DNA of 64,000 bases from Styela clava (GCF_964204865.1 NC_135259.1:17370974-17434973); one strand, 5' to 3'; shown: positions 1 to 11,398, counted from the stretch's first letter. The notes: generated from the sequence alone by a model not told the origin. Translations and numbers: made by a program.

Positions 1-443
1 TATAATACAGTAGTGAACTATAGTATTATTTATGAATGTTAACAGACAGTTTGTAGTATTACGTGTACAAAGCTCAGCGAAACGCCCAAATTAAGCATGG
101 TGAATGCAAGTGGGCAGCAATCAACACAAGAGACGCCGATATACGGAGAATGGAGTTTAATATCTGATATACAAAGTTGATCCTCAAAAATGGTTATTTC
201 AGCAGTGACTTACAGAATAAGGAATGCATATTATTATTAACTCGCTGCAAATAAACGATTCGAAGTGAAATTTATTCACGAGACAAAATTTCAGTATATC
301 GAATTCTTGGAATACCCATTTTCAGTCTAATATCAAATCGCCAATTATATCAAAGGCACAAGCATTTAACAATCAACGTATGTACAGTGAAACTCAAAAT
401 ATGTAACAACGAAAACGAAAATTTAACAATAAATTGAAATCGT

Positions 444-2931
444 TTAGTGTTTCTCTAGCTTTTTCAGACTCCCTTTGTGTCTTTCGACTTTTTCGCGCAA
501 TCGCTTTATTTCCGCCTCTGCCTGTTCGATTTCATCATCGTGATGATCTCGCAGTTCTTTCAGTTGTTGGGCTTGAACTCTCCTGAGAAAAATGGTGAAA
601 TATGGCTGTTTACTTTGAACAATGTTTCCCGACCGGAGAGGCAATGATCCCTGGTCGGAATTTTGTCGCTCTTGGGGAGAAATTCTGCTTTGGCCTTGTA
701 TGATTCAGCTCTTTATTATTACTATAATACATATTTATGCATACATTATAAACTACACTTGAACTATACAAAAGCGGGGGCGCTGAAGAAGTGTGTGTGT
801 TGTGTACCAATATGGAAATAACTAATTTTTAATAACTTTATATCAAGTTCTGTAAAGGAACGGAAACCTATGTGCAGGGGGTATATTCACTTGGTTAACA
901 CAGACAGTTCCCGAACTCGTAGAACTAAAATAATGAAAATCGGAATGGAATTATGCCCTAACCCTAACCTGATACACAAACTACGGGAATGCCAAACCGG
1001 GAATGCAACTTGCGCATAACAATAAGCATTCGTTAAAAAATAAACAAATGAAGTGAAGTATTTTCATGCCTAGTGGGGGAGCAATGTGAAGTCCCAAAAT
1101 AGGCGAAGAGAGGAATTTAACCAACGGTTGGGAAATACTGATTTATTACTATTTTGCTTCACTTTTAGGCCTGAGCTTTGCCATTTTGCAAGTGTTTATT
1201 CCGACAGAAGTTTATATTAGTACAGTTGAAAATCAACTATTCCTAGTGTATTTAGTGTTTATCATATATACACCTGGGTTGTGCAACCTGCGGCGCGTGT
1301 GCCAAATGCGGCCCACAAGAAAAAATTGTGCGGCCCGCAGATAAGTGGCGTTCGCCGCGAAATGAGTTTTTAATTCAGTTCAATCAGGTACGTGCGAATA
1401 ATTCCAATCCCTTTGCGTTGCAAAGTCTATACCCGAGTCCAATTTATTATCTATGCCTATGGCGTTACAACGCCCAAAGAGCTAGCTTGTGCGAACGTGG
1501 GAACAACGCATGTCATAAGATCAATAACCGAAATTGTTGGTCCTGTAACTACGAGCATCTATTAAATTAAGTTGTGACCCGTGACCCGCGATTTCTCGAA
1601 GGTATTTGTATCTGGCCTTCCTGTATTAAAGGTTGCAAACCCCCAGCATACACCTTCTACTGGGCATATGAATCTTATTATATATAGTAGGTAGTACTAT
1701 GTATTACTCCTACACCCCCGTACGTTCATGCGCTCCTCCAGATATATCAGAATCCTTTAGCCAATTTTAGCGGAAGAACTAATTTGATGGTAGCACTGTC
1801 CGAGGATAGCGTATATCTGATAGCACTTGACTTATTGAAACTTTGAATTGAAACAGCTAACTGTGATTCACAATTCCAAGGAGCGTAAAAACGATTAGGA
1901 AATCTAATGAAAGATTGCTTGATTAATATATTTAGGTGTTGGATGTTCGGCCAAGCTTCGCTTTAGTCTTTTTTACTTCCGAGTGAAATATCATGAAAAT
2001 AATGATTAGCAGGTAAGCAGGTGGCCTTACTTACCTGAAATACCGATTTTCTTCGGCCTGTTCACGCTCAGCGAATTTTCCTCCTGCTTCTCGGATATGA
2101 CCTTCACCTGACATTGCTGAATCGAAAAGCAAGGAAATGAAATATACATAATATTATATGGTTAATTGAACTGGCGTAGAATAAAAATACACATATTTTT
2201 GTATAAAAATAATTATAGTGGTTTATATCCCAGTTAAAATTCTGCCAACTACTAAATATGGGTAAGCGAAAGCCATCGGATCGAGCAATAAAATATTTCA
2301 CTCGGGTGCATATGTATATACCATAACTTGTAATAGAACTGAAATGAAGAAAATCGGGATAAATTTATGGCCTAACCCTAACCTGGAACACAACACTACG
2401 GAGAACCTTCAATTTTGATAGCATTAAATTGTTTCGGTTCTAATCATATATCGGTACGCTAATTGTACTTGGTCCAAGATGCCAAATTTTGTCGCTACCT
2501 AAATAAAATTGGTTGGAATTTTTATCTACGCCCTATTCCACAAAGTCAGACTTATATTTTAGCACTTTTGATCGTAATTGAAGCCGTAGGTTATTGGCTG
2601 TGCAAATGCGATTTAGGAATTATCTTTCTACCTGACAACAACTGGTAATGATATAATGCATTCATAACATACTACAAGCTGTTGCATCCATTACAGTAAC
2701 TGAAATGACGAACAATCACAAGTTGGTTTTGTGTTGCGAACAAAGAAAACAAAATCCCAGTTGAAAAGATAACATGTACTGCCGTTATGGACTATTGTGT
2801 ACTTCAATGTATTTGAATACGAATGTTCTTTATATCTAAACACCAATTTTAGATGAAATCAAATAATTACCTCTCACAAAGCACATGGGCGCAAATTTTC
2901 GTGCGGCAACAATTCTGATGACGCTTGCCAT
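444..2931 (-). CDS. ATP5IF1: ATP synthase inhibitor factor 1 (IF1), mitochondrial, complete
   Basis: IF1 is the mitochondrial matrix protein that blocks ATP hydrolysis by F1-ATPase when the membrane potential falls. Three coding exons join in phase with GT-AG introns: 2871-2931, 2035-2116 and 444-582, giving 93 aa. Exon 1 encodes a basic presequence (MASVIRIVAARKF...) typical of matrix import. Exon 2 carries the family's inhibitory segment (GEGHIREAGGKFAER, then EENRYF). Exon 3 is the charged antiparallel coiled coil (KELRDHHDDEIEQAEAEI, ending KKLEKH), which contains the histidine pair associated with pH sensing in IF1. Length and domain order match the family (about 100 aa). The start is the first ATG of exon 1. 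The sequence TTTATT at 271-276 could be the polyadenylation signal read on the minus strand. Splice junctions are inferred from sequence only. Confidence 0.93.
778..990 (+). mobile_element. Non-autonomous inverted-repeat element, family A, in ATP5IF1 intron 2
   Basis: This 0.2-kb element starts near CGCTGAAGAAGTGTG, ends near ACACAAACTACGGGA, and contains the internal block CCTAACCCTAACCT. It is the same family as copies at 20452-20665, 38812-38998, 43779-43989, 45051-45215, 48315-48518 and 50050-50214. A fragment of the 3' part lies at 2325-2406. Imperfect terminal inverted repeats of about 20 bp are seen in the better copies. Confidence 0.7.
2325..2406 (+). mobile_element. Family A element, 3' fragment
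   Basis: This fragment matches only the right part of family A: the block around AATAGAACTGAAATGAAGAA, then CCTAACCCTAACCT and the terminal ACTACGGAG. It sits in ATP5IF1 intron 1. The left terminus is missing. Confidence 0.6.
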
Positions 2932-3903
2932 GACTTTTTCCTTCACTCAATCAATCAACTCTAACTGGACAAAATAATACAGGTAGCAAGTAGCATACGC
3001 TGAAAAATATATCAATGTATTATTATTGCTAATATCACTTTGATAGCTACACTATAGTTGCAAGATTAAACGGTGACCCAAGGTGGCTTCAATTTGAATA
3101 AACTCGCTTATGTTAGTCGCTGCTAACAACAAACTATACAGACACTGCACTGAAGTCCATTCGACACAATCATCGAAGCAACTGACTATCGGAGATGATT
3201 ACTAATATGTGTTCGCGAACGCCGACAGCCTGCACGTAGCCCAGTCGAAGTAAACACATCAAGTATTTTGTAATTTGAAGCTCCCGTCAAAACATGTTGT
3301 TATCATCTGAGCGGGACAGGGCTCAAAATAAAATTTCAACCTTTGAGTTCTGATGATAGCTGTTTATTTCGTCACAAACTCATTGTAAATGTAGAGACAT
3401 AATAAGAGTATTGCACCACTATTGCCAAAAACGTCACGCTTTCTCCCGGTCAGGGGCTCTTTTAACATAAACAAATAAGTAAATAAACGAGAGCAAGCCT
3501 AAACGTGATCGGCGATACCAGAATAATTGATATTGATGGGTAAAATCACTATAGTAAAATTTTTGCATTATTGACACCGTCATTTTTACATCAACTCGAA
3601 GCCAGGACTACCATTTTGGTTTTTTTAACGCCAAATTTAACAATTTTGGCATTTTTGAAACACGTTTGGTGTCATAATTTCCTTTTGTCGTTTTGGCTTT
3701 TTTGATGTTTATTCTTGTGTATATTATTAAAATCATATAAAATAAAATACACTATCGTCATGATAGCAACTGAAAATACAACTTTCAATGGGAAAAACAT
3801 TTGTGTGACTCATTAAATCAACTGATGGCTAACAAATTTACTTGATGGCTTTTGTACTTGGTAAAATAGTTGGATTTTTTTGCGTGTTGATCTGGGTTTT
3901 TAT
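2932..3903. other. Intergenic region upstream of ATP5IF1
   Basis: No open reading frame or RNA gene is recognisable. The promoter of ATP5IF1 should lie just above 2931, but I see no clear TATA box. The rest is AT-rich sequence up to the LINE 3' end. Confidence 0.5.
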
Positions 3904-4847
3904 GATTCAGATTCAGATTCAGATATTTATTTTTCGTCGTGCAAAAACATTGTACATTTAAACAAATGGTAAAAATTAAATAAATACATTGAAAGAAAGA
4001 GGTACAATATTTGGACTGCAATAGACGAGGGATCGCGAAAAGACTATCAAAAGTCATCATGTCAGCGACACCATTATAGAAGCAGATTAAGTCAAACAAT
4101 ACAGAAATAAATCAGCAAAAATAAATGAAACAATTTGGGAACTAAAATGTACGTGAGAACAGAAGATTCGATTAAATAGAAAAAAGCATTGGCGAATTTA
4201 AACAACTCAACGCCATGCTCCACCGAGCACGCCAACAACAAAGAAATTGCTGACGTGCGTGACGCAGCATAATGTTGTTGACTACTTGGGGAATTCCCTG
4301 CAGCAGCAGCAGTGGAACTACTAATATAACCAATGAATTATGATTAAGAAAAAGACATATTCAATTTATTTTGGATTGCAAAGAGCACATATATATTGGA
4401 AAATATTAAACGACATATGTGAACTACAATGGATGAAAGCATATTAAAGAAGCAATGACTATTAGAGGTAACTAAAGTTTTTGAATTTTGTCTTTGTTAT
4501 AAGAGTTCATAATACAGTTATTTTGTGAAGTGACTTTCATAAGGAGCACATGCTATTAAATAATAAAATAGCAGTAATGGAAATCAATAAGGTGAAAGGA
4601 TACCTAGCTTATTATAGAATCTTGAGCAAATAAAGGTAAGAAACACAAGTGCTTTGTGAGAGAAAGTCATGCTCTGTGAGCAGCACATACTATTGGAGTA
4701 TACCACAGTATTGAAGAGCAAATAAAATAATAATAATACAAGGATAGTGATAGCATATCATGAGAATAATGACAAGATGAAGGTAACACCCATAATTTGA
4801 AAAAAGTGAGTTTCAAACAGTCTGAGATACATTTCAACTCTGCCAGC

Positions 4848-7844
4848 CTACTGACAGATATAAGAATCTAAGTAAAGAAATTTTAGTGCTTTTTTGAATG
4901 AATTATAAGTCTTAGAGCGAAGTGTGTCTTGGAGCGTATTCCAGAGTTTCACACCGATGAATTTAATAGAGCTTTGTGAACGATTGGTAGAAAAGCGAGG
5001 CACATGGTATGAGCTATTGGCAGCGGAACGAGTTGAATGAGAGTGAACACTCATCTGTTTGACAAAATAGTATTTAAAAGCCATAGGCAGTTTATTGTTT
5101 AGGTGTTGGTGCATGAGTTTCAGTATCTCGATTTTATAAATGTCTGACATTTTGATTATTTGATTCTTATGGTAAAGAGGATCTAATCTTGACATTGGTC
5201 CAGCATGGGTCAAAGCACGGATAGCCCTGTTCTGTAATACTTCAATCCGGTGTAACAAAGTTTTATTAGCTGATCCCCAAGCTATAATACCATATTGCAA
5301 ATGAGATTGAAACAGAGCGAAGTATATCATGCGTAACGTAGACAAAGAAGTATAACGCCTAAGCCGATAAAGCATTCCTACCGCCTTGGCTAATTTAACA
5401 GCAGTGTTGGTTATTTGAATGTCCCATTGCAGTTTGTTATCAATGTGGATGCCAAGATATTTGAATGAGCTAACGTTGTCAAGAATAGTTCCTTCAATCT
5501 CAATTTTCACAGATGTCTGTGATTTGGATTTACTTGGAGCAAACAACATAGTTTTTGATTTATTTACATTTAATGTTAATTTGTTTTGTTTCATCCAATT
5601 TGCTACTTTTCTTATTTCAGTGTTCACTCTGGACTGAAGCACATCCGGAGACTTGTCGCTATCTAGAAGATTGGAATCATCAGCAAATAATTTTGTAAAT
5701 AATGAGGAGCTGTGTGCAAGATCGTTGATGAAAATAAGGAATAATGTCGGGGCCAAGCATGATCCTTGTGGGACTCCATGAGTCACATGTAAGGTGGGGG
5801 AACAGTATGAACCCATTTGAACAAATTGTGTTCTATTTGTCAGGTAATTTGCCAGGAGTTGGCTCGCTACTCCTCTAATTCCATAATGCCACAGCTTATA
5901 GACTAAGATTTGGTGATTAACAGTGTCAAAAGCTTTCTTAAGATCTAAGAAAGTTGCACTAATATATTCTTTTTTCTCTAATTTATCGTATATATGGGAT
6001 ATAGTGTCTAGAATTGCATGCGAAGTGGAATGTTTGGCTTGAAAACCAAACTGTGATTTATTAAGTACACTATGTTTTGTGAAAAAATCCATTAGCCTCC
6101 TATTAATTAAGCGTTCGAATACCTTGTTAATAGCAGATAGAATAGATATGGGTCTATAATTTGATACATGTTTTGTATTACCAGATTTAAAGATCGGAAT
6201 GACTCTGGCGATTTTCAATGAAGATGGGAAAATGCCTAATCGAAGCGAGCTGTTAAAGAACTCTGTCAGACATGGTGATAATATATCTGCAACATATCTG
6301 AGAAAGCGACTGGGAATGCCGTCTGCCCCAATTGCCTTCCCGACCCGCAGGGTAGCTAATTCTATAGTTAGTTCGTTCATCGTTGCTGGACTCAAGAATA
6401 TGGATTGGTTTACTCGTTTGCCAAGGTAAATTTTGAAGCCATCCATGTCATTACCGAACTTTTCAGAAAGAGCGGAACCAACAGTAGAAAAATACTTATT
6501 AAATTCTTGCGCGATCAAATGATTATCATTTATAGTAATGCCATTTTCCAGATGAATTACATCAATATTTTGCCTAGATTTATTTTTTGTGGATGCAATT
6601 TCATTAACAATTCGCCATGTTGATTTCGGGTTTCCTTTATAGAAAGCAATACGGTTTTGATAATAGATTTGTTTAGCATTATCAATAGTGTGTTTCAGTA
6701 CGTTGCGATACTTTTTAAAATAAGAGCATTGGGAACTATTGCCATTTAGATAATGTGACTTGAACATCTTATTTCTTATGCGAATACTATTGAGTATTCC
6801 TTTCGTAATCCATGGCTTTAGCTTTATTCTTTTTTTACGGCGCGACAAGGGTCGAAATGGGGCGTGATTATTGATTAGACCAACAAAAGATTGGGTGAAT
6901 TCATCAAATATTGCGTTATAGTTTTGAGAATTCAAATATAATGAACGAAAGCGATTGTTTATCAAGTTTTGCGTATCTGAGCGAAACTCTTCAATGCAAA
7001 AAGCAGACATATCTCTCGTTATGATGAGATCATTTCTACTAAGTGGTTTGATGCCACTTATACAGCACATGATGGGATAATGATCTGTAATGTCTGATCT
7101 AATAACATAAGAATCTAATTTTTTATTTGTTATATTGGAATAAAAATGATCAATAAGTGTGGATGATGTTTGTGTGACTCTAGTTGGTTTGGTAATTAGT
7201 GAGATTGAATTGTGAGCAATTAGCATGTTAGAGTAGTTTGTAATTTGAGTGCTACTCGATGTTGCGAATAAATTTATATTAAAGTCGCCCATTATTATAA
7301 AGGGTTTACTTGTTAATTTTGTGAGACAGTTTTCAAATATGCTTGTAAAAGCAGGGATATCATTTTTAGGGTGTTTGTATATTATGCCAATACTCAAATT
7401 TTTATCCATATTAGCCAAGCTAATTTCTAACCAGAGATCTTCACAATTAGGATAATTTAAATGATATTCTGGGGACTCTGTAGATTTAACATCATCTCTG
7501 ATGAAAACACCAACACCGCCAGATTTCGAGGCAGAAGTGACATGAAAAAATTTATACCCGTCGAGGATTATAATTGCAGAATTTTTATGCAATTTCGTTT
7601 CGCTAATGGCTATAACATGGGGAGAAATAGAGAATTTGGACAATAGTATAGTAAGTTGGTCAATATTTTTTTGAATAGAGCGAATATTTACATGGATAAT
7701 CGTTAAATCGGAATCAGATGAAATGTTACTCAAATCTGAAACTTCAATATTGCTACACAGGCAACTATTAAATTGTTCACAGTGTTTCAAACTGTTTTCA
7801 CAAGTAGGATTATTTACTAATACATTATTACAATAACTCGACAT
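4848..7844 (-). CDS. LINE ORF2: endonuclease-reverse transcriptase
   Basis: This 998-aa uninterrupted frame encodes the enzyme that nicks DNA and copies the element's RNA by target-primed reverse transcription. The N-terminal third is an apurinic-type endonuclease (exonuclease-endonuclease-phosphatase fold): HVNIRS near residue 50, SETKL near 82, MGDFNIN near 190, and the catalytic SDITDHYPI near 255. The reverse transcriptase follows: NYRPISILS, then LDLKKAFDTVNH, then GVPQGSCLAPTLF, then the catalytic FADDSNL near residue 720 (the usual YXDD box with F in the first position). The C-terminal LQYGIIAWG block resembles that of Jockey/CR1-type proteins. No stop or frameshift is visible, so the copy may be young. 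The start codon is the first ATG, 68 bp after the ORF1 stop. Confidence 0.93.
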   Translation of the reverse strand: MSSYCNNVLVNNPTCENSLKHCEQFNSCLCSNIEVSDLSNISSDSDLTIIHVNIRSIQKNIDQLTILLSKFSISPHVIAISETKLHKNSAIIILDGYKFFHVTSASKSGGVGVFIRDDVKSTESPEYHLNYPNCEDLWLEISLANMDKNLSIGIIYKHPKNDIPAFTSIFENCLTKLTSKPFIIMGDFNINLFATSSSTQITNYSNMLIAHNSISLITKPTRVTQTSSTLIDHFYSNITNKKLDSYVIRSDITDHYPIMCCISGIKPLSRNDLIITRDMSAFCIEEFRSDTQNLINNRFRSLYLNSQNYNAIFDEFTQSFVGLINNHAPFRPLSRRKKRIKLKPWITKGILNSIRIRNKMFKSHYLNGNSSQCSYFKKYRNVLKHTIDNAKQIYYQNRIAFYKGNPKSTWRIVNEIASTKNKSRQNIDVIHLENGITINDNHLIAQEFNKYFSTVGSALSEKFGNDMDGFKIYLGKRVNQSIFLSPATMNELTIELATLRVGKAIGADGIPSRFLRYVADILSPCLTEFFNSSLRLGIFPSSLKIARVIPIFKSGNTKHVSNYRPISILSAINKVFERLINRRLMDFFTKHSVLNKSQFGFQAKHSTSHAILDTISHIYDKLEKKEYISATFLDLKKAFDTVNHQILVYKLWHYGIRGVASQLLANYLTNRTQFVQMGSYCSPTLHVTHGVPQGSCLAPTLFLIFINDLAHSSSLFTKLFADDSNLLDSDKSPDVLQSRVNTEIRKVANWMKQNKLTLNVNKSKTMLFAPSKSKSQTSVKIEIEGTILDNVSSFKYLGIHIDNKLQWDIQITNTAVKLAKAVGMLYRLRRYTSLSTLRMIYFALFQSHLQYGIIAWGSANKTLLHRIEVLQNRAIRALTHAGPMSRLDPLYHKNQIIKMSDIYKIEILKLMHQHLNNKLPMAFKYYFVKQMSVHSHSTRSAANSSYHVPRFSTNRSQSSIKFIGVKLWNTLQDTLRSKTYNSFKKALKFLYLDSYICQ

Positions 7845-7912
7845 TTACCTATTGAGAGTAAAATAGTAGTAATGGAAAAGGAAAAATTTACCATTAAGTA
7901 TGAATTGATAAC

Positions 7913-8893
7913 CTACTTTATCAAGAGTAGATCATCTTCAGTGATGATTGGAATCGTAGCTGTATCAGAGTTCTTTTTTATCAGAACTTTCCCATTGTTA
8001 GTCCAGAGAAACTTGTAGCCACAAGATTGTTTACGCTCTTTGGCCTTGAAAAACAAGTCTTTGTTGGAGTCAGACAGATTCTCAACAATGAAAAGTTTTG
8101 TTGCTCTGGGAAATTTTGGGAAGATGGTAGAAATATCCAGGGATTTTAGCTTGCGACGATTCGTTAGGATCTTATTTCTTGTTTTCCTGTTAATGAACTT
8201 AGCAATAATAGGTGATGGTTTCCTTGTGTTATATTTTGAAAGTCTGTGGCAATTTGATATGTCAATAGATTGTAGGGGGACATCCAATTTGCTACAAATT
8301 TTAGATATTAAATTTTCACAGTTTTCGCCAACTGTGTAAGGGATGTTATGGAACTCTAGATTGTCTAGTCTGGAACGACGTTCTTGATCTTGTTGTCGTT
8401 CAGTTAATATATCGTTTTCTTCTTCGAGGTCTTGCACAAGATGTTCTAATTCTGCAACTCTTTTTCGAGTTTTGGTAGCCAACTTGTTGAGCTCATTTTG
8501 GTTAGAATTGAGTTCGTCGAATTTTTTTGAGACAAAATCTTGGCTCTTCTTGATTTCGTGGATTTCCTTTTTGATCTCACTGATGAATGTTACCTCGGAT
8601 CTAATCTCATCAATTGACACTTTCAGTGATGTTAACGATTCTTCCACAGCGTTGTTATAGGTAAAAGACTGGGGAGTGTCAAGTGTAAATTTTTCAAGAT
8701 GTTGCTCTATAATAGCTGGTATCTCAAGACGCAGAGTTTTGAGAATCGTACTTTCGAGTATAGAAACAAGGTTGCTGACATCATCAATCTCAATGGTGTT
8801 GGTCATTGTGGCGGTTGTGCATGTTTGTTTGTTGGTCGGACTTTTACGCCTGGGCGGCGCAGAAGGAACACTGCTGTTGTTTGGGGTGTCCAT
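7913..8893 (-). CDS. LINE ORF1: coiled-coil nucleic-acid-binding protein
   Basis: This 326-aa frame lies directly upstream of ORF2 on the same strand. It has a Pro/Ser-rich N-terminus, then a long heptad-like coiled coil over about residues 80-170 (segments such as LEHLVQDLEEENDILTERQ). A C-terminal part follows with LEFHNIPYTVGENCENLI, ISNCHRLSK and PSPIIAKFINRKTRNKIL. That layout is an L1-ORF1/transposase-22-like RNA-binding region, as also found in ORF1 of some CR1/L2-type elements. The product is expected to coat element RNA. The frame is intact. The family assignment is by pattern only. Confidence 0.85.
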   Translation of the reverse strand: MDTPNNSSVPSAPPRRKSPTNKQTCTTATMTNTIEIDDVSNLVSILESTILKTLRLEIPAIIEQHLEKFTLDTPQSFTYNNAVEESLTSLKVSIDEIRSEVTFISEIKKEIHEIKKSQDFVSKKFDELNSNQNELNKLATKTRKRVAELEHLVQDLEEENDILTERQQDQERRSRLDNLEFHNIPYTVGENCENLISKICSKLDVPLQSIDISNCHRLSKYNTRKPSPIIAKFINRKTRNKILTNRRKLKSLDISTIFPKFPRATKLFIVENLSDSNKDLFFKAKERKQSCGYKFLWTNNGKVLIKKNSDTATIPIITEDDLLLIK

Positions 8894-8960
8894 CCTCCTT
8901 TTCTTCCGTCACAATGCACAAATGAAGATATCAGTGAACATTGACAGGTGGATTACATCC

Positions 8961-9674
8961 AGTACAGTTTAGTTATGAATATTAAATTATGTTATGAAGT
9001 TCTATATTAATTCAACTTAATCAAATAGCGAATAATGACCACTGGGATTTGGCAACCCTGCTCCAGGCTCACAAAGAACTGAGAACTGACTGACTTCAAA
9101 CATGGTGTTGTTGACCAATTATTGACGAGTGCCACGAATCGCACGGATTTACTCGCTAGCTATAAAATTCGCCACGGGATCTTTATGTTATCTCAAACGC
9201 ATATCAACTGCGTTAAATAAATGGCAGCCTGGTGGGCTCAAACATTTGGTTGAGGAGAACACCTTTTTGCTACCGTACTAGGCTATTCACAGTCTGATGA
9301 TCTCAGTATAGCTATAGGCATCGTGCTATCTGTAACCGTAAAAACTAGTTTACTGATTAATTGGGTCAATTTACGCGCGATAATTATGTCAGTTACCTTG
9401 CAAGCAATAATATAATTCAAATCCTTGTGAGAAGGACATCAAATTTCGGGCATCGTTTATAGACAAACAGCTAGCCTATTACTGTATTAAGCCATTGTAG
9501 CCTAGTTGACAATGTGGTAGCCTAGGCCAGTGTTGTAAGATCGAATTAAGAATACTTTTTTCGTGCGTGGTAATAAATTAGCTTGGAAAATGTTCTTGAA
9601 GTCTTTTATAAATTTAATGGGACGTTTAAAATGCGGGAAATCTTATTGTAATAAATTGAAATAGGTAAAAACTG
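8961..9674. other. Intergenic, no gene seen
   Basis: The stretch between the LINE 5' end and the tRNA gene is AT-rich. No convincing open frame or known repeat was recognised. Confidence 0.5.
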
Positions 9675-9746
9675 TTCCCAGTCCGGGAATCGAACCCGGG
9701 CCGCCTGGGTGAAAGCCAGGAATCCTGACCACTAGACCAACTGGGA
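9675..9746 (-). tRNA. tRNA-Glu (anticodon UUC)
   Basis: This 72-nt cloverleaf is read on the minus strand. The acceptor stem is TCCCAGT pairing with ACTGGGA. The A box lies in the D arm (TGGTCTAGTGGTCAGGATT), the anticodon arm is CCTGGCTTTCACCCAGG with anticodon TTC, and the B box is GGTTCGATTCC. A run of five T on the minus strand (plus 9667-9671) directly downstream is a suitable RNA polymerase III terminator. CCA is not encoded. The sequence is very close to animal tRNA-Glu genes. It shows no mutation in the internal promoters and is likely functional. Confidence 0.95.
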
Positions 9747-9956
9747 AGACACCGATCGCTGTCGAGTCGCATAACATAACGGAGAGAATTCTCTCCCTCT
9801 CTCTCTCGTATGAAGCAATGCCGATTTAGAATTGTGATGTCTGGAGTCCTTAGGTTGTTTAAGTTGCGTCTGCACTTTACTGCTACGCGACAAACGTTTG
9901 CTAATTATATGTAGGACACATACAATAATAATCTGTCATGCAGTGTCTACACTTAT

Positions 9957-10350
9957 TACTTATCGATCTTAAGATCGGTAAGTATATTGATAGGTATTTG
10001 TCTGTATGTATGTCTGTCTGTCTGTGTGTCTGTTAGATGCACGCGATATCTCACGAAAGCGAGATTGAATCTGCTCCAGATTTTGCATGTGCATTCATCT
10101 TATCTCGGACCAGAAGCCTATTGATTTTGGGCGAATTATGTCGTATAATTAGCGAGTTATCAATCAATTATTGATATAGTGATCTAGATTTTTGTAAAGC
10201 GAGAGAATTTTGAAACCCGCCGAGTGTGTGTGTGCAATGCGCACTGCGCAAGTTACAAGAGCGGATGAATCGAAACTGCAGTTTCTGTTTTGGGGGATCC
10301 CCTAACTATCGATCGATAAGTCTTCGGTTTCCAACCGATATTCTCGTTTT
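9957..10350 (+). repeat. Dispersed ~300-bp repeat, family B, forward copy
   Basis: The repeat begins near TATCGATCTTAAGATCGGTA and contains the conserved blocks GATAGGTATTTGTCTG, GCACGCGATATCTCACGAAA, GCCTATTGATTTTGGGCGAA and GGGGATCCCCTAAC. It ends near AACCGATATTCTCGTTTTGA. Related copies lie at 42427-42748 (same orientation) and at 10935-11212 and 44457-44712 (inverted). It encodes no protein. Confidence 0.75.
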
Positions 10351-10576
10351 GACGCATTGATGTGATTTCGATGATTTCTGATCTAAACCATTCAGTTTGT
10401 GCTGATTCTCTAGCTGAGACAGGCATGAATTGATTCCGTATGTCATAGTCCGAATGAGAGTTAGCCTATTAGTCAAAGAGTAATTAAATATCTGAAAGTG
10501 TTGCTGAAATCAAATGTCTTTCAAATGAACCAAACCGAACCGAACCAAGGTGAGACACTGTTAGTGATCTCCTATC

Positions 10577-10911
10577 GTGTTTCCCCGAAAATAAGACCTA
10601 GACTGAATTTCAAAAATGATTTTAATATAAGCCCTTCCCTTAAAATAAGACCTAGGTCCTAGTCAATAACGCAAATTTTATTTTTTTTTGACCTAGTCGA
10701 TAGCAAGAAATCTCTCCTACACGTTTTAAATGATTGAATTTATGTTTCGCAGTTGTTTTGAATAAAACGCGTTACTTATAAGTAATTGAATATCTTTTTT
10801 TCATATTTTGTATATTTGAACGTCTCGTAATTCTCTACTTTGTAATTTTGTTTTTGAAAAAAAAAAACATCCCCCAAAAATAAGCCCTAGTGTTATTTTT
10901 TGGAAGAAAAA
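10577..10911. mobile_element. Short DNA-transposon-like element (CCCCGAAAATAAGACC family)
   Basis: The left end is GTGTTTCCCCGAAAATAAGA and the right part carries CATCCCCCAAAAATAAGCCCTAGTG. A second, partial copy lies near 42255-42370 (ATCCCTCCCAAATAAGACC). The copy is placed between the two inverted arms of family B. No coding capacity is seen. Confidence 0.55.
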
Positions 10912-10934
10912 ACCGAACACAAAAACTGATTAAT

Positions 10935-11212
10935 CGAAGACATTCCAACTAGATAGCGATCGGAGTCCGCCGACTTATCGATCTTCCGTATGATCCCTTT
11001 GCTCTGACTCAATAGCGACACCGCGTGTTCCTTCACTAATTAATTACGAACTCGCTAATTATATGGTCCGCTTTATGATGAATGCACATTCAAAATTTGG
11101 AGTAGATTCAACCTCGCTTTCGTGAGATATCGCGTAACATACGAAAGTGTCTAACAGACAAACAAACAGACAAATACCTATCAACATACTTACCGTATGT
11201 AATCCGTTATTA
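10935..11212 (-). repeat. Family B repeat, inverted copy
   Basis: Reverse complement of the 9957-10350 repeat: TATATGGTCCGC, CGTGAGATATCGCGT, CAGACAAATACCTATCAA and CATACTTACCG are all recognisable. With the forward copy it makes an inverted pair separated by about 0.6 kb. The pair could also be one foldback element with an insertion at its centre. Confidence 0.7.
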
Positions 11213-11398
11213 CAAGTAATAACGGATTCCCGCGAGCCCTCTTTAACCCCACCACTTGTCAGGCCGCATATTGTAAATCGGGAATTGAATAGCACCTGAC
11301 GTTAATTTTATATGCATGGTAATGCTCACATAAGCGCCTGCAAGTTGCAATTACTTTCTTGGCCCTGTGAAATACGGTCAAAGTATGATGTATTTCCA

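Larger units (their letters stand above)
3904..8960 (-). mobile_element. CR1/L2-like (Jockey-superfamily) LINE, near full length
   Basis: This is a minus-strand non-LTR retrotransposon with two long open frames, ORF1 at 7913-8893 and ORF2 at 4848-7844. The likely 3' end is a short tandem repeat, read on the minus strand as TGAATC units (plus strand 3904-3921), preceded by an AATAAATAT motif. Such short 3' microsatellite tails replace poly(A) in several CR1/L2-type elements. The 5' limit near 8960 is approximate, and I could not identify target-site duplications. The stretch from 3904 to 4847 would be a long 3' UTR. It might instead contain part of another element, which alignment of other genomic copies would resolve. 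Confidence 0.8.

Noticed and set aside
950-990. Interstitial telomeric repeat
   Set aside because: Only two units, always at the same place inside family A elements.
1328-1570. 80-residue plus-strand frame in ATP5IF1 intron 2
   Set aside because: Starts within transposon-like GGTTGTGCAACCTGCGGC sequence; no domain, no splice context.
7461-8972. Several open frames on the plus strand opposite LINE ORF1 and ORF2
   Set aside because: They are antisense shadows of the LINE frames without domain resemblance.
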